A stretch of DNA of 64,000 nt, taken from assembly GCA_009103225.1 (NCBI GenBank), contig RHPI01002264.1, forward strand, positions 37,633 to 101,632. Reading direction: 5' to 3'. Each line of letters begins with the position of its first letter. The first letter of the stretch is position 1. Source of the stretch: Chlorokybus atmophyticus. Its lineage: Eukaryota; Streptophyta; Chlorokybophyceae; Chlorokybales; Chlorokybaceae. Shown in pieces: positions 1 to 10,545 of this stretch. Both the position numbers and the translations under genes were made by a program. The notes beneath the pieces are model-generated. The model did no database searches. It was not told the origin of the DNA and saw nothing but the letters and a program-made list of their open reading frames with translations.

Positions 1-22
1 GTGGGTGGGTGGGTGGGTGGGT
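1..22. repeat. (GTGG)n microsatellite
   Basis: The first 22 bases are a perfect run of the 4-base unit GTGG/GGGT. It continues beyond the left edge of the window, so its full length is unknown. Confidence 0.9.
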
Positions 23-1233
23 ACAGGTTGGGTTGCACGAGAGCAAGCCAGAGCATGGCGCAGAAGGCAGGAGCCACCATCGTTTGACATTTCGTCAGCA
101 GCACTTCATGGCCAAGCCAAGTAAGCTCAACTGCTTGCAGTCGTTGTAAGAGCCACTCCTACTTTGATGAGTCTAGGTGGACTTAACCACACAGACGGGG
201 ATGTCACTTTCATTCACTGCTGTAGCCTCGCACCTCAACTCCTGCCACTCGCAGATGCTTTCGGGATACGCTCTGCAGTAGTGACCAACATACGCTCATG
301 GCAAGCAATTACAAAAGATGCACATGGGAACTCGAACATGCAATGCCACAACCACAACAACCACTCACCAACTCGCTATCTACCAATTACCCCTACCCCT
401 ACCCCTGCTGCCTCCTGTAAGACATGCGTGCATGCATAGCAACAGCAGTCATCTGCACAAGCGCTTCGGTCAGCGGTTCATTCGCAGCAGAAACAACGAG
501 AGCAGCTTAGTGTGTAGTCTACCCCTTAACGATGTGCTTTTCACGCTAATGGGTTGGTTAGTCGGCTGCCCTTTCCGACTATGCTACACAATGTATGGAG
601 CACCCAAGCATTGAAGAGATTAAAATGGCAATCTTGACTCTGGTTTTGTACTGCACTTGGAGTGCAATACATCACCGGTTTCTTTCTCTGTTTGCCAGGT
701 ATGATATTGATATGGGTAAGTATGTGTGCTGTGAGAATGTGCTAAGGTATCGTATGTTTACTTCATGCATGACATGCATATGCATCGTATGCATGCAACA
801 TATCATGTTCAACAACGTTGACATTTTGCACCGCGTGTTACGAGAGTTATGTATCTCCATGACGCGTAGTGCAAGATGTCGTTATAAGCGTCCATAAAAG
901 ATAATAGCGAAATCATCCCCTTGAGTCTGCTTTGAATCATACCTGTAACATGCAGGGGGATATCTCCAATTAATGACTTGCTATCCGGGCAACGGTAGAT
1001 TAATACATTATGAACTCAATACATAATGCAGTAGTTGAAGATAGCTTATATAAACCCTCAAAAGACTTTTTAATACGGGGGTGTTTTATACTCGGATGAA
1101 TAAGTATCAAATATGAAGTTAACATGAAGTGAAGCGTACACTGTTAGCATTCTCACAATATTCACGCAAAACAAGATAATGCCTTTTACAGATGTTTTCC
1201 CTTGTTACTTCATATGGAATTTATATGATACAT

Positions 1234-1279
<46 letters not shown>

Positions 1280-1402
1280 CATTGCCTTATAATGTTAATC
1301 GTCTTTATTGAACTATCATTATCGATGGCTACCAATTTCATCGCTTCAGCTTCTGAAACCATGCGGTAACAGCCCCTCGATTTTCAACACGCATTAGATA
1401 CT
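23..1402. other. Gene-free flank left of element A
   Basis: No coding region with recognisable similarity was found on either strand. The segment becomes AT-rich from about 900. It contains a TA dinucleotide run at about 1239-1280. Short open stretches here have no splice-supported extension and look random. It is the left half of the site occupied by element A and would be contiguous with 23803 onwards without the insertion. Confidence 0.7.
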
Positions 1403-1407
1403 GCTGA
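1403..1407. repeat. Target-site duplication of element A (left)
   Basis: GCTGA lies directly before the TG of the left LTR of element A. The same five bases follow the CA of the right LTR at 23798-23802, as expected for a Ty3/gypsy integrase. Confidence 0.9.
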
Positions 1408-1929
1408 TGTAACGAGAGCAATAATAATAGGGGTGTTATTGCTACCTAAATTACACATCATGTATGAAAAAGTATCTAAATATGCTTATTTATACCTCTT
1501 TTCTACGGTTCCTCGCTTATTAAAGGCTATGATGCTTTATCATAGCTTAAATAAATCCTAATCGGTGTAGATTCGCTTATTCAACCCTAGTTGATGTCAC
1601 ACTTGATAAAATGTAGTCACTATCTCATTAGGTACCTTACGATAGGTATCTTTCGATAGGTACCTTATCGATAGATACCTTATCTAAGCTGTGATTGGCT
1701 CGCGCTAGATTTCCTAACTACCATATCTATAGGGTCGATGTTTAGTTGTGAGTTAATTATCGAGAGGTATATATTTTATATATTCTGATATAAAAGGTCA
1801 AACTGATGTGACCTCACTTTGAGTTCTCTGCTCAGTGGCGGCCACGCCGCTGAAAGGCTTGTTGTATGCGGTGTGGGTGTTGGGGTAGAGGATTGAAGGG
1901 GCATCACCGGCGACGGTGGTGCTGTTACA
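1408..1929 (+). repeat. Element A left (5') LTR
   Basis: Begins TGTAACG and ends GTTACA, with matching inverted termini. It aligns along its length with 23272-23797. It contains several consecutive near-repeats of a GATAGGTACCTT-type unit at about 1631-1687. Compared with the right LTR it has lost about five bases from the left arm of an otherwise perfect palindrome. Confidence 0.93.
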
Positions 1930-1930
1930 T

Positions 1931-1948
1931 TGGTATCCAGGAGCTTGG
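1931..1948 (+). promoter_or_regulatory. Element A primer-binding site
   Basis: TGGTATCCAGGAGC follows the left LTR after one base. It resembles the TGGTATC-type site complementary to the 3' end of initiator tRNA-Met used by many plant and algal LTR elements, with some drift. Confidence 0.65.
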
Positions 1949-2811
1949 GGGTGAGGTGGGTACTTATAGGGGACGGCAACCTACTCTCGGCCAATCAGAA
2001 GGCGGTGGCGGCGGCCTCCTATTCGTCCACACAGCCCAAGCTTCAAGCTAGCTTCCCTGCGCTACGTCAACGTTAAAGCCACTCATCAAAGAGGCGGCCT
2101 CTCCACGTGTGAAGTACCATCACACACGTCGGTGACTTGCCTGCTTGCCAGCTGCTTGCCAGGTTTACGTGTGTATTTTCATGCACATCATTCAATGACT
2201 TGCCATTGCATGAGTGCGGCTTGCTAGTGTGCCATCACTGTTTGTCACACTTAGTGCACTATCATTGCTTGCAGTGATTGCCTGTCATTGCATGCTATGA
2301 TTGCTTGTCATTGTGCTTGCCAGTGCATGTCATAGTTGGTCACAGTACGGCTTGCCTGTTGCATGCCTGTGGCTTGCCTGTTGCATGCCTGTGACGTACC
2401 TGTAACCTGCCAGCTGCTGTTCTGAATCGCTTGACCCGGGTCTGCAAGTTCCAAACCAAGCTTTTTTCAAACCCTCCCCCTCTGGCTTCGGCCTGGAGAT
2501 CGGGACTTGGTAAGGACAGTTTTGGGGAAGTTCTGGGACATTCTATTCCTAAACTCTGTTAGTCTGAAACCCTCCCCCTCTGGCTTCGGCATGGAGATTG
2601 GGACGTAGTTGAGAACAACACAGGGTTAGGACATTCTGCTCTCATTCAAACTTGTTGTGTTTGGTGACACTACAGATCCAACCTTTCCTGTTTTGGGCTT
2701 GTTTTAAACTCTATCTGGGACTTTTACAACTTCGGGTCATTTTGATCTTCTTGTTGAACCTGGCCCATTGGTGAGGTTCTCACCATCCCATTTTGTCTGT
2801 TTTGCAGACAA
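1949..2811 (+). other. Element A untranslated leader
   Basis: About 860 bases between the primer site and gag with no convincing ORF. It holds degenerate short repeats built on TTGCCTGT/TTGCATG at about 2140-2410. It also holds a duplicated block containing CCCTCCCCCTCTGGCTTCGG at about 2475 and again at about 2570. Confidence 0.6.
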
Positions 2812-4007
2812 GTGGAAGAGAACTTGGTGCCCACCTCAAAGGGGGAAAGCTCGCAAAAAGAGCAATTATCCCGTGAGGAGGAATTTCCATCCATGGAGGA
2901 TATTTATAACCCGGATGATGCAGCTGATGAGTCTCATGCTGCTACAGATGTGGATTCCTTGGTGGAACCAGAGGGGCCACCACCACTATCATTCGTGCAG
3001 CTTAAAATCTCAATTCGCTTGACAAAACAGGAGTTGATGGACCACTTTCTTGGCACCTATGATGAGGATCCTCGTGAGGCGATTGTCTCGCTCAATAACA
3101 TCCTCTTTCATGTGGCGGAAAAGCTCACCACCATTATGGGGCAACATTGGGAGGGATGGATGGGTGAAGGCAAACATGTTCTAAACATGATCGAGCGCCT
3201 TCACCGCTCTGACAGTGGTCCACCTGTTCAGGCACTCGCTCGACCTGCCGAGTTTCTACCCAACAAGCAAGCGGCGATTTTTGACGAGCTCATGAACCTG
3301 AGACACTATGTCAACTCCCTTCACATTTCTCAGGAGGGGAAGTTGCGTGTAGTAAAGTTGATGATCTCAAACAATGCTCTGGAGGAGTGGTACCGCCGTA
3401 AGCAACGTGATACGAACCTCGGGCGGCAAGTGAATCAGATGTGCTCTTTGATGGAGCAGCGCTATGGTGGCGCAGATCCTGCACAGGTTGCTCGCAACCT
3501 GCTGCACAATCTGCGTCAGAATGGGCGTACGTCTAGCAGTATATCCAGGACTTCCAGTCTTTTGTTAGCAAGATCAATGCTGACAAACTACCCATTAGTG
3601 ACGCTAATCAGCTGGATATGTTCAGGCGTGGCTTGGACACAGATCACGTGCAGCATGTGGCCGTCAACCCCGCGAGTTTGCAAGAGTGGGCCTCGACGGA
3701 TTTGCCGATGCTGATGCACATGGTTGCTACTGTGGACAGTGTGAAGCGCTCTCACGCAAACATGCAAACCATAGCAAAAGAGGCAGCCCCGGCTTCAGCT
3801 GCAAAGCGCCAAGCGGCCACTAACAACAAAGTTTTTATAAAAAGGCGAAAACATCTTAGCCTGCTGGTCTCTACAACGCGGCCAAATCCACCATCACTTG
3901 CAACTTCTGCAAGAAGACAAATCATGGGGAGGCCAAGTGCTATGCACATCAGAAGGCCAAGCAGCAGAAGAACAAGAAATGGAAATTGTTCGTGGTTGGT
4001 AGCTTAG
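2812..4007 (+). pseudogene. gag: Element A gag (capsid and zinc knuckle), frameshifted
   Basis: The frame at 2812-3540 encodes an acidic N-terminal part and a retrotransposon capsid domain. Similarity then moves to the frame of 3618-3830, and the nucleocapsid zinc knuckle (C-x2-C-x4-H-x4-C, about 3902-3946) is in a third frame. At least two indels therefore separate the parts of one ancestral gag. Gag assembles the cytoplasmic particle in which the RNA is copied. The open segments keep clear capsid character, so decay is moderate. Confidence 0.8.
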
Positions 4008-4216
4008 TCAAGCAGAACGACTTTAAAAATCTGTACTTCTTGATAAAGTTTCCTCTCTTTGTGATGTATCAGATGTATGGACTGATATGAGCACACCACC
4101 TGTGTTGACAAATGCAAACGGTTGTGTTTAATCAATGTTCCATTCTTTGAATTGGTAACTGCTGTTAAGCACTTACACGAGTTGCAACTACAACATGCTC
4201 AGCAGGCTGTCACTGC

Positions 4217-5151
4217 ATGTGTAGTTATTCTTTGATATCATGGCCCGTAGTCGCGACGTGGTTGTTGAAAGAGGGAGAAGTAATTATGCAACTCTCTCGC
4301 AAAGATACAGGAACTTCACCGTTACAAGTGATCTTTATCAAGCCTGCTACCAATCACGGCACTCCGACATTAGCTACACTTGATGGTCACTCAGTGCCAC
4401 TTAAATGGAGATTTGAGAGTCAACTTATGTGCACACCATGTACAGCATTGATTGATGTTGGTGCAAACCATAACTTTGTTGAACATGCTTGGGTGAAACG
4501 TAATAACATACCTTTCACACCAGTCACGTCGTATGTACGTGCTGCTGGTTCCACCCTCAATGCAATTGGGGAGGTGAAGGGGCGTTTTGTTATTAACAGC
4601 CACTAGACTCGACCAGCTTTCATCGTAGTGGATATAAGTATCCCCGGGGTGGATGTTGTGTTGAGTGAACAGTGGCACACCAAAGCAGGTTTGCAATTGA
4701 ACTCTCGAGCAAATACGTGCACCCTTCGTAAAGGTAAACGTAAGGTGACGTTAACCGCACCTGTACTCGCACGTGTTGCTCGCGACAATGTTCCGCTCCT
4801 CTCTGCTATGCAACTGAAACGTTGCATGCGTAAACGTGAGGAAGTATATCTGATGCACTTACGACATGTAGAGACACTTGTTGAACATGCCGTAATTGAC
4901 TCCGTGGTGCAATTACTTATGGAACAATACGCAGATGTATTTCAGGATGAACTCCCGGAGTTGCCTCTTGAGAGAAATATACATCATACTATTCCGTTGG
5001 AAGAGGGGGCAAAGGTATCTTGGCGGCCTATCCATAGGCTAAGTCCATTAGAACACGCGAAAATGGAAAAACAGCTCAAAGAGTTATTGGACAAAGGTTT
5101 AATAACAAAGAGCATATTTCCTTTTGGTGCACCAATTTTGTTTGTGCCCAA
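4217..5151 (+). pseudogene. pol: Element A protease and RT N-terminal part, cut by element B
   Basis: At 4217-4606 there is a retropepsin-like domain with active-site stretch LIDVGANHNF, where the usual D-S/T-G has become D-V-G. An in-frame TAG ends it at about 4604. From about 4608 the same Pol continues through a linker into the N-terminal RT fingers (Y-A-D-V-F, then F-G-A-P-I-L-F). The frame is cut at 5151 by the terminal repeat of element B. The rest of this RT resumes at 20819. The altered catalytic Ser/Thr, the stop and the interruption each make this copy inactive. Confidence 0.85.
5148..5151. repeat. Target-site duplication of element B (left)
   Basis: CCAA directly before the TGTCGTGCC end of element B; repeated at 20815-20818 directly after GGCATGACA. 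Counting CCAA once makes element A's RT frame continuous across the site, which supports a 4-bp duplication rather than chance. Confidence 0.88.
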
Positions 5152-5391
5152 TGTCGTGCCTGCCATGGTCGAGGGCAACCTTGTCTCGGACAGGCTGCGG
5201 AGGAGTGCTAGTGCTGCACGCATGCTAGTGCCGTGCATTGCATTGGAGACACGCAAGCAAAAGACAACCCCCCAATCGTGGGCATAGGCTTGAAGATGAG
5301 CCTACGCGGTGTTTAGTGCAGTGGACGAGCCGATGCCGCTCGCCACCTTTGTGTACAGACTGTGTCGTAGTGCACACAGTCAACAAGCCAC
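5152..5391 (-). repeat. Element B terminal repeat block X, outer copy (B2)
   Basis: 240 bp starting TGTCGTGCC at the left end of element B. Repeated with a few differences at 6041-6278 (for example, 2 extra bases here). Its last 14 bases (5378-5391) overlap block Y and are also found at the inner edge of the right-hand repeat. Confidence 0.92.
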
Positions 5392-6038
5392 TACGATAGG
5401 TAGTGCTGTGGACACAGTTCTTTGCATGAGTGGATAGAATGATACACTGTTAAGTGAGGTGAATGAGTGTGCAACACGTGGATACAACACCCTGACTACT
5501 GAAACAACACACCACCGTCAAGCTCACAGCAATGACAGGCACAACGCACAAGAGCATGCACCGTGTCTAACGCAGTAAGGGAATTCTTGGCAACCGGGGC
5601 GTGCTTCCAGTTCAAGTCGCTTCACAAGCTCTTTAGAAACAGAGTCTTTACTTCTTAGTACTCCTAGTACTCACAGTACTCACTTACAGTGTCACCAGCC
5701 AGTCTGGTGACGTGACTTCCTACTTATACATGTCAAATCATGACTGTGCAGTGCCACGCGGGCACTAGGCCAACGGTCACATCGAGGCCTCATGCTATTT
5801 CGGAAATCTCCTAAGACTCGATATAGCACATGTGTTCTTAACAGACTGTACAACTGATCAGCTACGCGCGGTCCCTACAGACAGGTCTATAAGGTAGCCC
5901 TAGCTACATGCTACATGAGTGGTACAGTAGCTAGCAGTAGGCTGGGGCTCGCGCGGTCTTCATGCTGGTAGCCCGGGCGTGGGGCTGGGTGTAGGCATGC
6001 TCGAGAAGGACTGGCATGCGAGGGTAGCTGGCATGACA
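5378..6038 (-). repeat. Element B terminal repeat block Y, left copy (A2)
   Basis: 661 bp ending GGCATGACA. It matches 20154-20814 base for base in length, with about two substitutions noticed. Together with block X (5152-5391) it would form an 887-bp TG...CA LTR. Alternatively, X (6041-6278) plus Y form the functional LTR as judged by the polypurine tract. Confidence 0.93.
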
Positions 6039-6040
6039 GC

Positions 6041-6278
6041 TGTCGTGCCTGCCATGGTCGAGGGCAACCTTGTCTCGGACAGGCTGCGGAGGAGTGCTAG
6101 TGCTGCACGCATGCTAGTGCCGTGCATTGCATTGGACACGCAAGCAAAAGACAACCCCACAATCGTGGGCATAGGCTTGAAGATGAGCCTACGCGGTGTT
6201 TAGTGCAGTGGACGAGCCGATGCCGCTCGCCACCTTTGTGTACAAACTGTGTCGTAGTGCACACAGTCAACAAGCCAC
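6041..6278 (-). repeat. Element B terminal repeat block X, inner copy (B1)
   Basis: 238 bp nearly identical to 5152-5391 and separated from block Y by only GC (6039-6040). On the coding strand it directly follows a purine tract, the usual position of the start of a 3' LTR. No equivalent X block exists at the right end of the element. Confidence 0.92.
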
Positions 6279-6286
6279 CCCCCCTA
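6279..6286 (-). promoter_or_regulatory. Element B candidate polypurine tract
   Basis: On the minus strand a short AGGGGGG run abuts the TGGCTTG start of inner block X. This is the usual arrangement of plus-strand primer and 3' LTR. It is short, and no purine tract lies before the alternative TGTCATGCC LTR start. Confidence 0.55.
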
Positions 6287-6315
6287 GGGTAGCCCTCTAC
6301 TCCAGAACTCAGTTC

Positions 6316-7740
6316 CTACCGACAGTGTGGGGGACCGTTGATGCGGCAGTCATTGCACCAGTACTCCCACAAGGGTACTGCGTCCAGTGGAGGGTCAAGG
6401 CAGTAGCAGTGCATGCCTTGATTACAGCCGTCGCATAACATCATCAATGGGTCGTCGTCGGCGCTGCCACACTTCTCGCATCGGGTGCTGCGCAGCGGAC
6501 GCGGGTGCTGAATCTTGGTGAAGCCAGTAATGTAGGGGAGATGACAGGGTGCGCAGTTGACCATGTTGTCTTTCGTGCGCTCGCCCCGTTGTCCCAACAG
6601 GTCCAGTACCCCTGTGGGGTGCACCTTCAATACCTTGTAGACAGCACGCCCGACGGAGGTATCGAGGGTGTCGCGTGTAGACGCCATACAGTAGACGAAG
6701 TCTCCTGACTCGAAGCGGCGCTCCCGCTCTTTGTAGAAACCACTGCGCACACGCTCGTAACGCAGCGTGTCGCGGTGCTGCGCGATGCGCAGGTTGTTGA
6801 AGGCCGTGGGGACTGTGTGTTCGAACAGCGCACTGCGCACTGTCAGATCGTACAACATCTCGTCGGGGTTGTCGAGATTGTCCACCACTCTGTCGACCTC
6901 CTGCTGTGCGCGGAAAGGGAGCAATGGCTGCCTTCCGAACAATAGATAGTATGGGCTGTACTCTCGCAGGGCTGCTTGCTTGGACAGCCGGTAGCCCATT
7001 GCTACCCATTGGAGGTGATCATCCCAGGTATTCTTCTCGTAGGCGAGGATGTACTTGCGCAGTGCCTTCTTGATGGTCTGCACGGTACGCTCGGCGAGGC
7101 CGTCGGCCTGCGGGTGGTCGCGTGAGGTGCGACGGTGGTCGATGAAGCATCTGTCGATAAGCTTGTCGAAGGCTCCTCTGAACTCCGTACCCTGGTCGGT
7201 GATGACTTCAGCGCAGCTGCCGAAGCGTCCGAGTACATGGGAGAGGAAAGCCTGGGCTACTCCCTCACTGCTCTTGTCGGGCAGGGGCACCAGCTCCACC
7301 CACTTGGAGAAGTGCTCGATCATGACGAGGATGTAGCGGTTGCCTCGCGCTGAGGGCGCTAGGTCTCCGAGGATGTCCAGTCCCCAGCGGTAGAACAACC
7401 CGGAAATGGGAAGGGGATGCAAGGTGGCGTTGCGCGTGTTGAGGCTGGCGCGAACCATGTCACACTGCTGACAGTTGCTGACGAACTCCCGCACCTGTCT
7501 GTGCACCCCATACCACCAGTACTGGGTCCTGACCAAGCTGACCGTGCGCTTGGCACCGAAGTGCCCGAGCTCGGTGCGAAGGGAGGAGATGATGCCTTCA
7601 CGTGCAGCTGGTGTGGGGACCTCTTGATCTGCATCTTGTATCCGTTGATACAGCCTGTCGTTGGCCCAGCGATAACACTGAGTGCGTTGCCGGACGCGGT
7701 CCTTCTCGCGTGCGCTCATGCCTGCTGGAAGCTGTCCAGT
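6316..7740 (-). CDS. int: Element B integrase with C-terminal PHD finger
   Basis: Ty3/gypsy-type integrase that would insert the cDNA into chromosomes. In order: an N-terminal zinc-binding-like region whose C-x2-C pair is clear (its first His seems replaced), an rve catalytic core with Asp in W-G-L-D-I-L, Asp in I-T-D-Q-G-T-E-F and Glu in D-G-L-A-E-R-T, a C-terminal basic region, then a C4-H-C3 PHD finger over the last ~60 residues (6319-6510). The PHD finger takes the place of the chromodomain found in chromoviruses; PHD fingers commonly read histone H3 tails, so a role in target choice is inferred. The segment opens directly after a TAG (7741-7743) in the same frame as the RT upstream. Frame intact. 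Confidence 0.9.
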   Translation of the reverse strand, partial: TGQLPAGMSAREKDRVRQRTQCYRWANDRLYQRIQDADQEVPTPAAREGIISSLRTELGHFGAKRTVSLVRTQYWWYGVHRQVREFVSNCQQCDMVRASLNTRNATLHPLPISGLFYRWGLDILGDLAPSARGNRYILVMIEHFSKWVELVPLPDKSSEGVAQAFLSHVLGRFGSCAEVITDQGTEFRGAFDKLIDRCFIDHRRTSRDHPQADGLAERTVQTIKKALRKYILAYEKNTWDDHLQWVAMGYRLSKQAALREYSPYYLLFGRQPLLPFRAQQEVDRVVDNLDNPDEMLYDLTVRSALFEHTVPTAFNNLRIAQHRDTLRYERVRSGFYKERERRFESGDFVYCMASTRDTLDTSVGRAVYKVLKVHPTGVLDLLGQRGERTKDNMVNCAPCHLPYITGFTKIQHPRPLRSTRCEKCGSADDDPLMMLCDGCNQGMHCYCLDPPLDAVPLWEYWCNDCRINGPPHCR

Positions 7741-9651
7741 CTAAAGCAGTGCGAGGGATGGCTCGTTCAGCCAGATGTCTTGTCGTGTGTCGGTGGGTGC
7801 CAGTTCCTCATCATCCACCTCAGGGTCGGCAGCGATTGCTTCTTCTGATAAAGGATCGGTGGTGGTGATGGTGGGCTCGAGAGCGGGCATGTCCCCGTCT
7901 GCTGCTGCCTCAGCGATCTGAGTCCTGCGTCCTGAGCGTAGCGCAGCGACCGCGAACATGGTGGCCACACCTGAAGGTGCAGCTGTAGGACCCAACTCAT
8001 GTCGGGCGCCTGTGGCGTCGTTCGTGCTGAGGTGGGGGTTACGGCTGAGGCCATCCGCATCCTGGTTGGCAAGGCCTGCGCGGTGTTCCACCTCGAAGTC
8101 GTACTCCTGGAGCAGCAGCGCCCATTGCGCTAACTTTCCTGTCAAGTGCTGGTTGTTCATTAGCCACTTGAGGGGTTGATGGTCAGTGACCAGTTGGAAC
8201 TGCCATCCAAACAGGAAGGGTCGGAAGAAGGAGATGGCCCACGCCGCGGCGAGACACTCCCCTTCGTAGCTGCTGTAGTTGGCCTCAGCACTGTTGTTGC
8301 TGCGGCTGGCGTACGACACTACGCGCTCCTTCTTGTTGTTGTCGTGCTGTACGAGCACGGCCCCCATGCCGAGCTTGCTCCAGTCTGTGTGCAGGATGAA
8401 CGACCTGGTGTAGTCAGGGCGTTGCAGAATGGGAGCTGTGGTGAGGCGGAGCTTCAGCTCCTGAAAGGCCTCCTGTTGTGCCTCCTTCCACAAGAACTCG
8501 GTGTCCTTCTTCAGTAGTTCGTTGAGAGGCCTCGCGATCTTGGCAAAGTTCTTGACAAACCGGCGGTAATAGTTGGCAAGGCCGAGGAAGGCCCGCAGCC
8601 GCGTGAGGTCTGTGGGGGCAGGGATAGCCACCAGTGCCTCCACTTTGGCCTGCTGTACGTACACACCATGGGGCACAATCATGTGTCCTAGGTAGGGTAC
8701 CTTGTGGGTGAAGAAGGTGCACTTGTCAGGGTGCACCGTCATCCCGACTTCCTTCAGCCTCTGTAGCACCTCTTCGATGTGCTGGAGATGCTCCTCATTG
8801 CTGTGACTGAAGATGAGGATGTCGTCGATGTAGCAGCGTGCAAAGTCCAACCCCTTGAGGGCTTTGTCCATGACGCGCTGAAACTTGGCTGGAGCGTTCT
8901 TCAGCCCGAAGGGCATGACCTTCCACTGGTACAGCTGCCGGTTTCCCCATAAGGAAGTCTTGTGCTTGTCCTCCTCCTTGATGGCGATCTGGTTGTACCC
9001 TTGGCGCATATCCAGGATACTGAAGACCGTGCAGTCCCCTACATCGTCAAAGATGCCTTCTGCGGTAGGCATTAGATACCTGTCCTGCTTGGTCTTGTTG
9101 AGGGGGCGATAGTCGCCACACATGCGCCGGTCTGTCCAGTTGCCTGCTAAATCTTTCTTCAGGGGCATGATGGTTGCGGCCGTAAAGTCCGATGTGGACT
9201 CCTCGATCAGGCCCGCATCTAGCAGCGCCTTGCACCTCTGTTCCACCAAGTCTTCTTCTAGCTTGGAGAGGCGGTACTGTCTTAAAAACACCGGTTCGGT
9301 GTCCACTAGTTCAATGTCCATCTGGTATGCTGAGCAGATGCCCAGCTCCTTCACACTGAAGCTGAATTGGCTCCTCCACTTCTTGAGGAGAGCCTCGAGT
9401 TGCTCTCGAGTCTGGCCTGTGGCCGGCGGTCCAATGGTGTGGGACCACAAGGTAGCGTTGGCGACCACTGGAATGTCTTCCACAGTGACTGCTGCCTGCT
9501 CCTCCATGTGGGCGGTCTCGAGGGCGGTGTGTGCTGCTTTGGTCTCTGAAAAGCGAGCAATCCACCCCCCAGCCAGGTGTTCGAGCTCCTGGAAGGACAC
9601 ATGGCGGTCCTGGAGAGCAAAGCACATTTTCAAGTACCACACCATGCTGTT
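7741..9651 (-). CDS. pol: Element B reverse transcriptase / RNase H
   Basis: About 635 residues. The RT domain has D-M-R-Q-G-Y-N-Q, M-P-F-G-L-K-N-A-P and the catalytic Y-I-D-D box. The connection has A-F-L-G-L-A-N-Y-Y-R-R-F. The RNase H has T-D-W-S, Y-E-G-E-C-L-A and T-D-H-Q-P-L-K-W. All catalytic carboxylates I looked for are present and no frameshift is seen, so it could be functional. It follows the methyltransferase after a single in-frame TAG (9652-9654) and is separated from integrase by an in-frame TAG (7741-7743). A methionine codon lies three codons into the segment, so re-initiation is an alternative to readthrough. Confidence 0.93.
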   Translation of the reverse strand, partial: NSMVWYLKMCFALQDRHVSFQELEHLAGGWIARFSETKAAHTALETAHMEEQAAVTVEDIPVVANATLWSHTIGPPATGQTREQLEALLKKWRSQFSFSVKELGICSAYQMDIELVDTEPVFLRQYRLSKLEEDLVEQRCKALLDAGLIEESTSDFTAATIMPLKKDLAGNWTDRRMCGDYRPLNKTKQDRYLMPTAEGIFDDVGDCTVFSILDMRQGYNQIAIKEEDKHKTSLWGNRQLYQWKVMPFGLKNAPAKFQRVMDKALKGLDFARCYIDDILIFSHSNEEHLQHIEEVLQRLKEVGMTVHPDKCTFFTHKVPYLGHMIVPHGVYVQQAKVEALVAIPAPTDLTRLRAFLGLANYYRRFVKNFAKIARPLNELLKKDTEFLWKEAQQEAFQELKLRLTTAPILQRPDYTRSFILHTDWSKLGMGAVLVQHDNNKKERVVSYASRSNNSAEANYSSYEGECLAAAWAISFFRPFLFGWQFQLVTDHQPLKWLMNNQHLTGKLAQWALLLQEYDFEVEHRAGLANQDADGLSRNPHLSTNDATGARHELGPTAAPSGVATMFAVAALRSGRRTQIAEAAADGDMPALEPTITTTDPLSEEAIAADPEVDDEELAPTDTRQDIWLNEPSLALL

Positions 9652-10115
9652 CTAATCCATGGCGCGCCCTAACAGCTGATACTGTTGACTGGTTGTCAGC
9701 GTGGAGCCTGTGTTGCTGCCTGGAAAGAATCCCATAGCACGCTCGCGCTCACGAGCGTTGGGTTCTTCCAGCTGTCCAGTGTTGGAGTCTAACACCATGC
9801 CGTCGCCTCTATTGCGGAACGCGTATGAGCCTGGATAGGATACAAGTGTGGGTAGTGCGCGGTGCGGCTGACCAGGCTGGTTGCACTGGTAGAAGTGGTG
9901 GTGGTCAAGGCGTGTGACCGGTTGCGCCGTGCGTCCAGGGTCCAGGATGTTATCGATGACGAGATTTTGTGGCCGATTGCTGTATAGGTACTCTGCCAGA
10001 AACAGGTCCTCCACAATGGCCAGGTTGGTCCACTTGGCGCGGACGCGGTGTGCGCGAGATCCATGACGCGCGGCGTTGATTTTGAGAGGATGCCCCAGCA
10101 AGGAGCATACTTGTC
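9652..10115 (-). pseudogene. Element B DNA methyltransferase, C-terminal part (split by element C)
   Basis: This is the 3' part of the C5-methyltransferase gene whose 5' part is at 14717-15600. It carries the A-H-R-V-R-A-K-W-T-N-L stretch typical of motif VIII and its surroundings. Near the end are an E-R-E-R-A-M-G-F-F-P block (motif IX-like) and S-Q-Q-Y-Q-L-L-G-R-A-M-D (motif X-like, with G-R where G-N is usual). It ends at TAG 9652-9654. Because element C plus its duplication is 4596 bp, a multiple of three, both halves remain in the same frame number. Confidence 0.85.
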
Positions 10116-10120
10116 GATAG
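10116..10120. repeat. Target-site duplication of element C (left)
   Basis: GATAG immediately before the left LTR of element C, repeated at 14712-14716 immediately after its right LTR. Confidence 0.95.
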
Positions 10121-10545
10121 TGTTGAAGGACTAGCATGCACATGTAGTTGAGGCAAGCATAGACACACAGAGACAGAGCTACCGCCACCAGAGCATACAC
10201 AAGTCACATCACATTCATCTATTACAAGTTGTCCGCTGGTTCTTATACCAGCCAGTTACACACACGTCTACGTTTGCAAGCACTGCGTAAGCTATACTCA
10301 GCCTTTTAACGCGCTCTAAGTTGCGTTGTCTTTCTTACAACTAGAGCTTTCCAACAAGCTCTTACACGCCTAATATGAGTAAGTATACGCGGAGATACGA
10401 AGCAGTTAGTAAGGCTCCAGTCTGGAGTCCGGAGTCTGGTCCGACGACGCCATCTTGCTAGTCCGGACCTAGTGCTCGTCCTTACGACCTTCTACTCCTG
10501 TGTGGAGGGTCGATGCTGATCGTATGTAGGAATGGACTCTCAACA
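10121..10545 (-). repeat. Element C LTR, left copy (3' LTR)
   Basis: 425 bp, TGTTGA...TCAACA. Paired with 14287-14711; single-base insertions and deletions balance so the lengths are equal. Confidence 0.95.

Noticed and set aside
595-897. Open stretch as a possible gene
   Set aside because: Short, lacks recognisable similarity, and no supported exon joins it; low-complexity hydrophobic translation.
8176-9655. Plus-strand frames across element B pol
   Set aside because: They mirror the minus-strand RT/RNase H gene and have no retroelement or host similarity.
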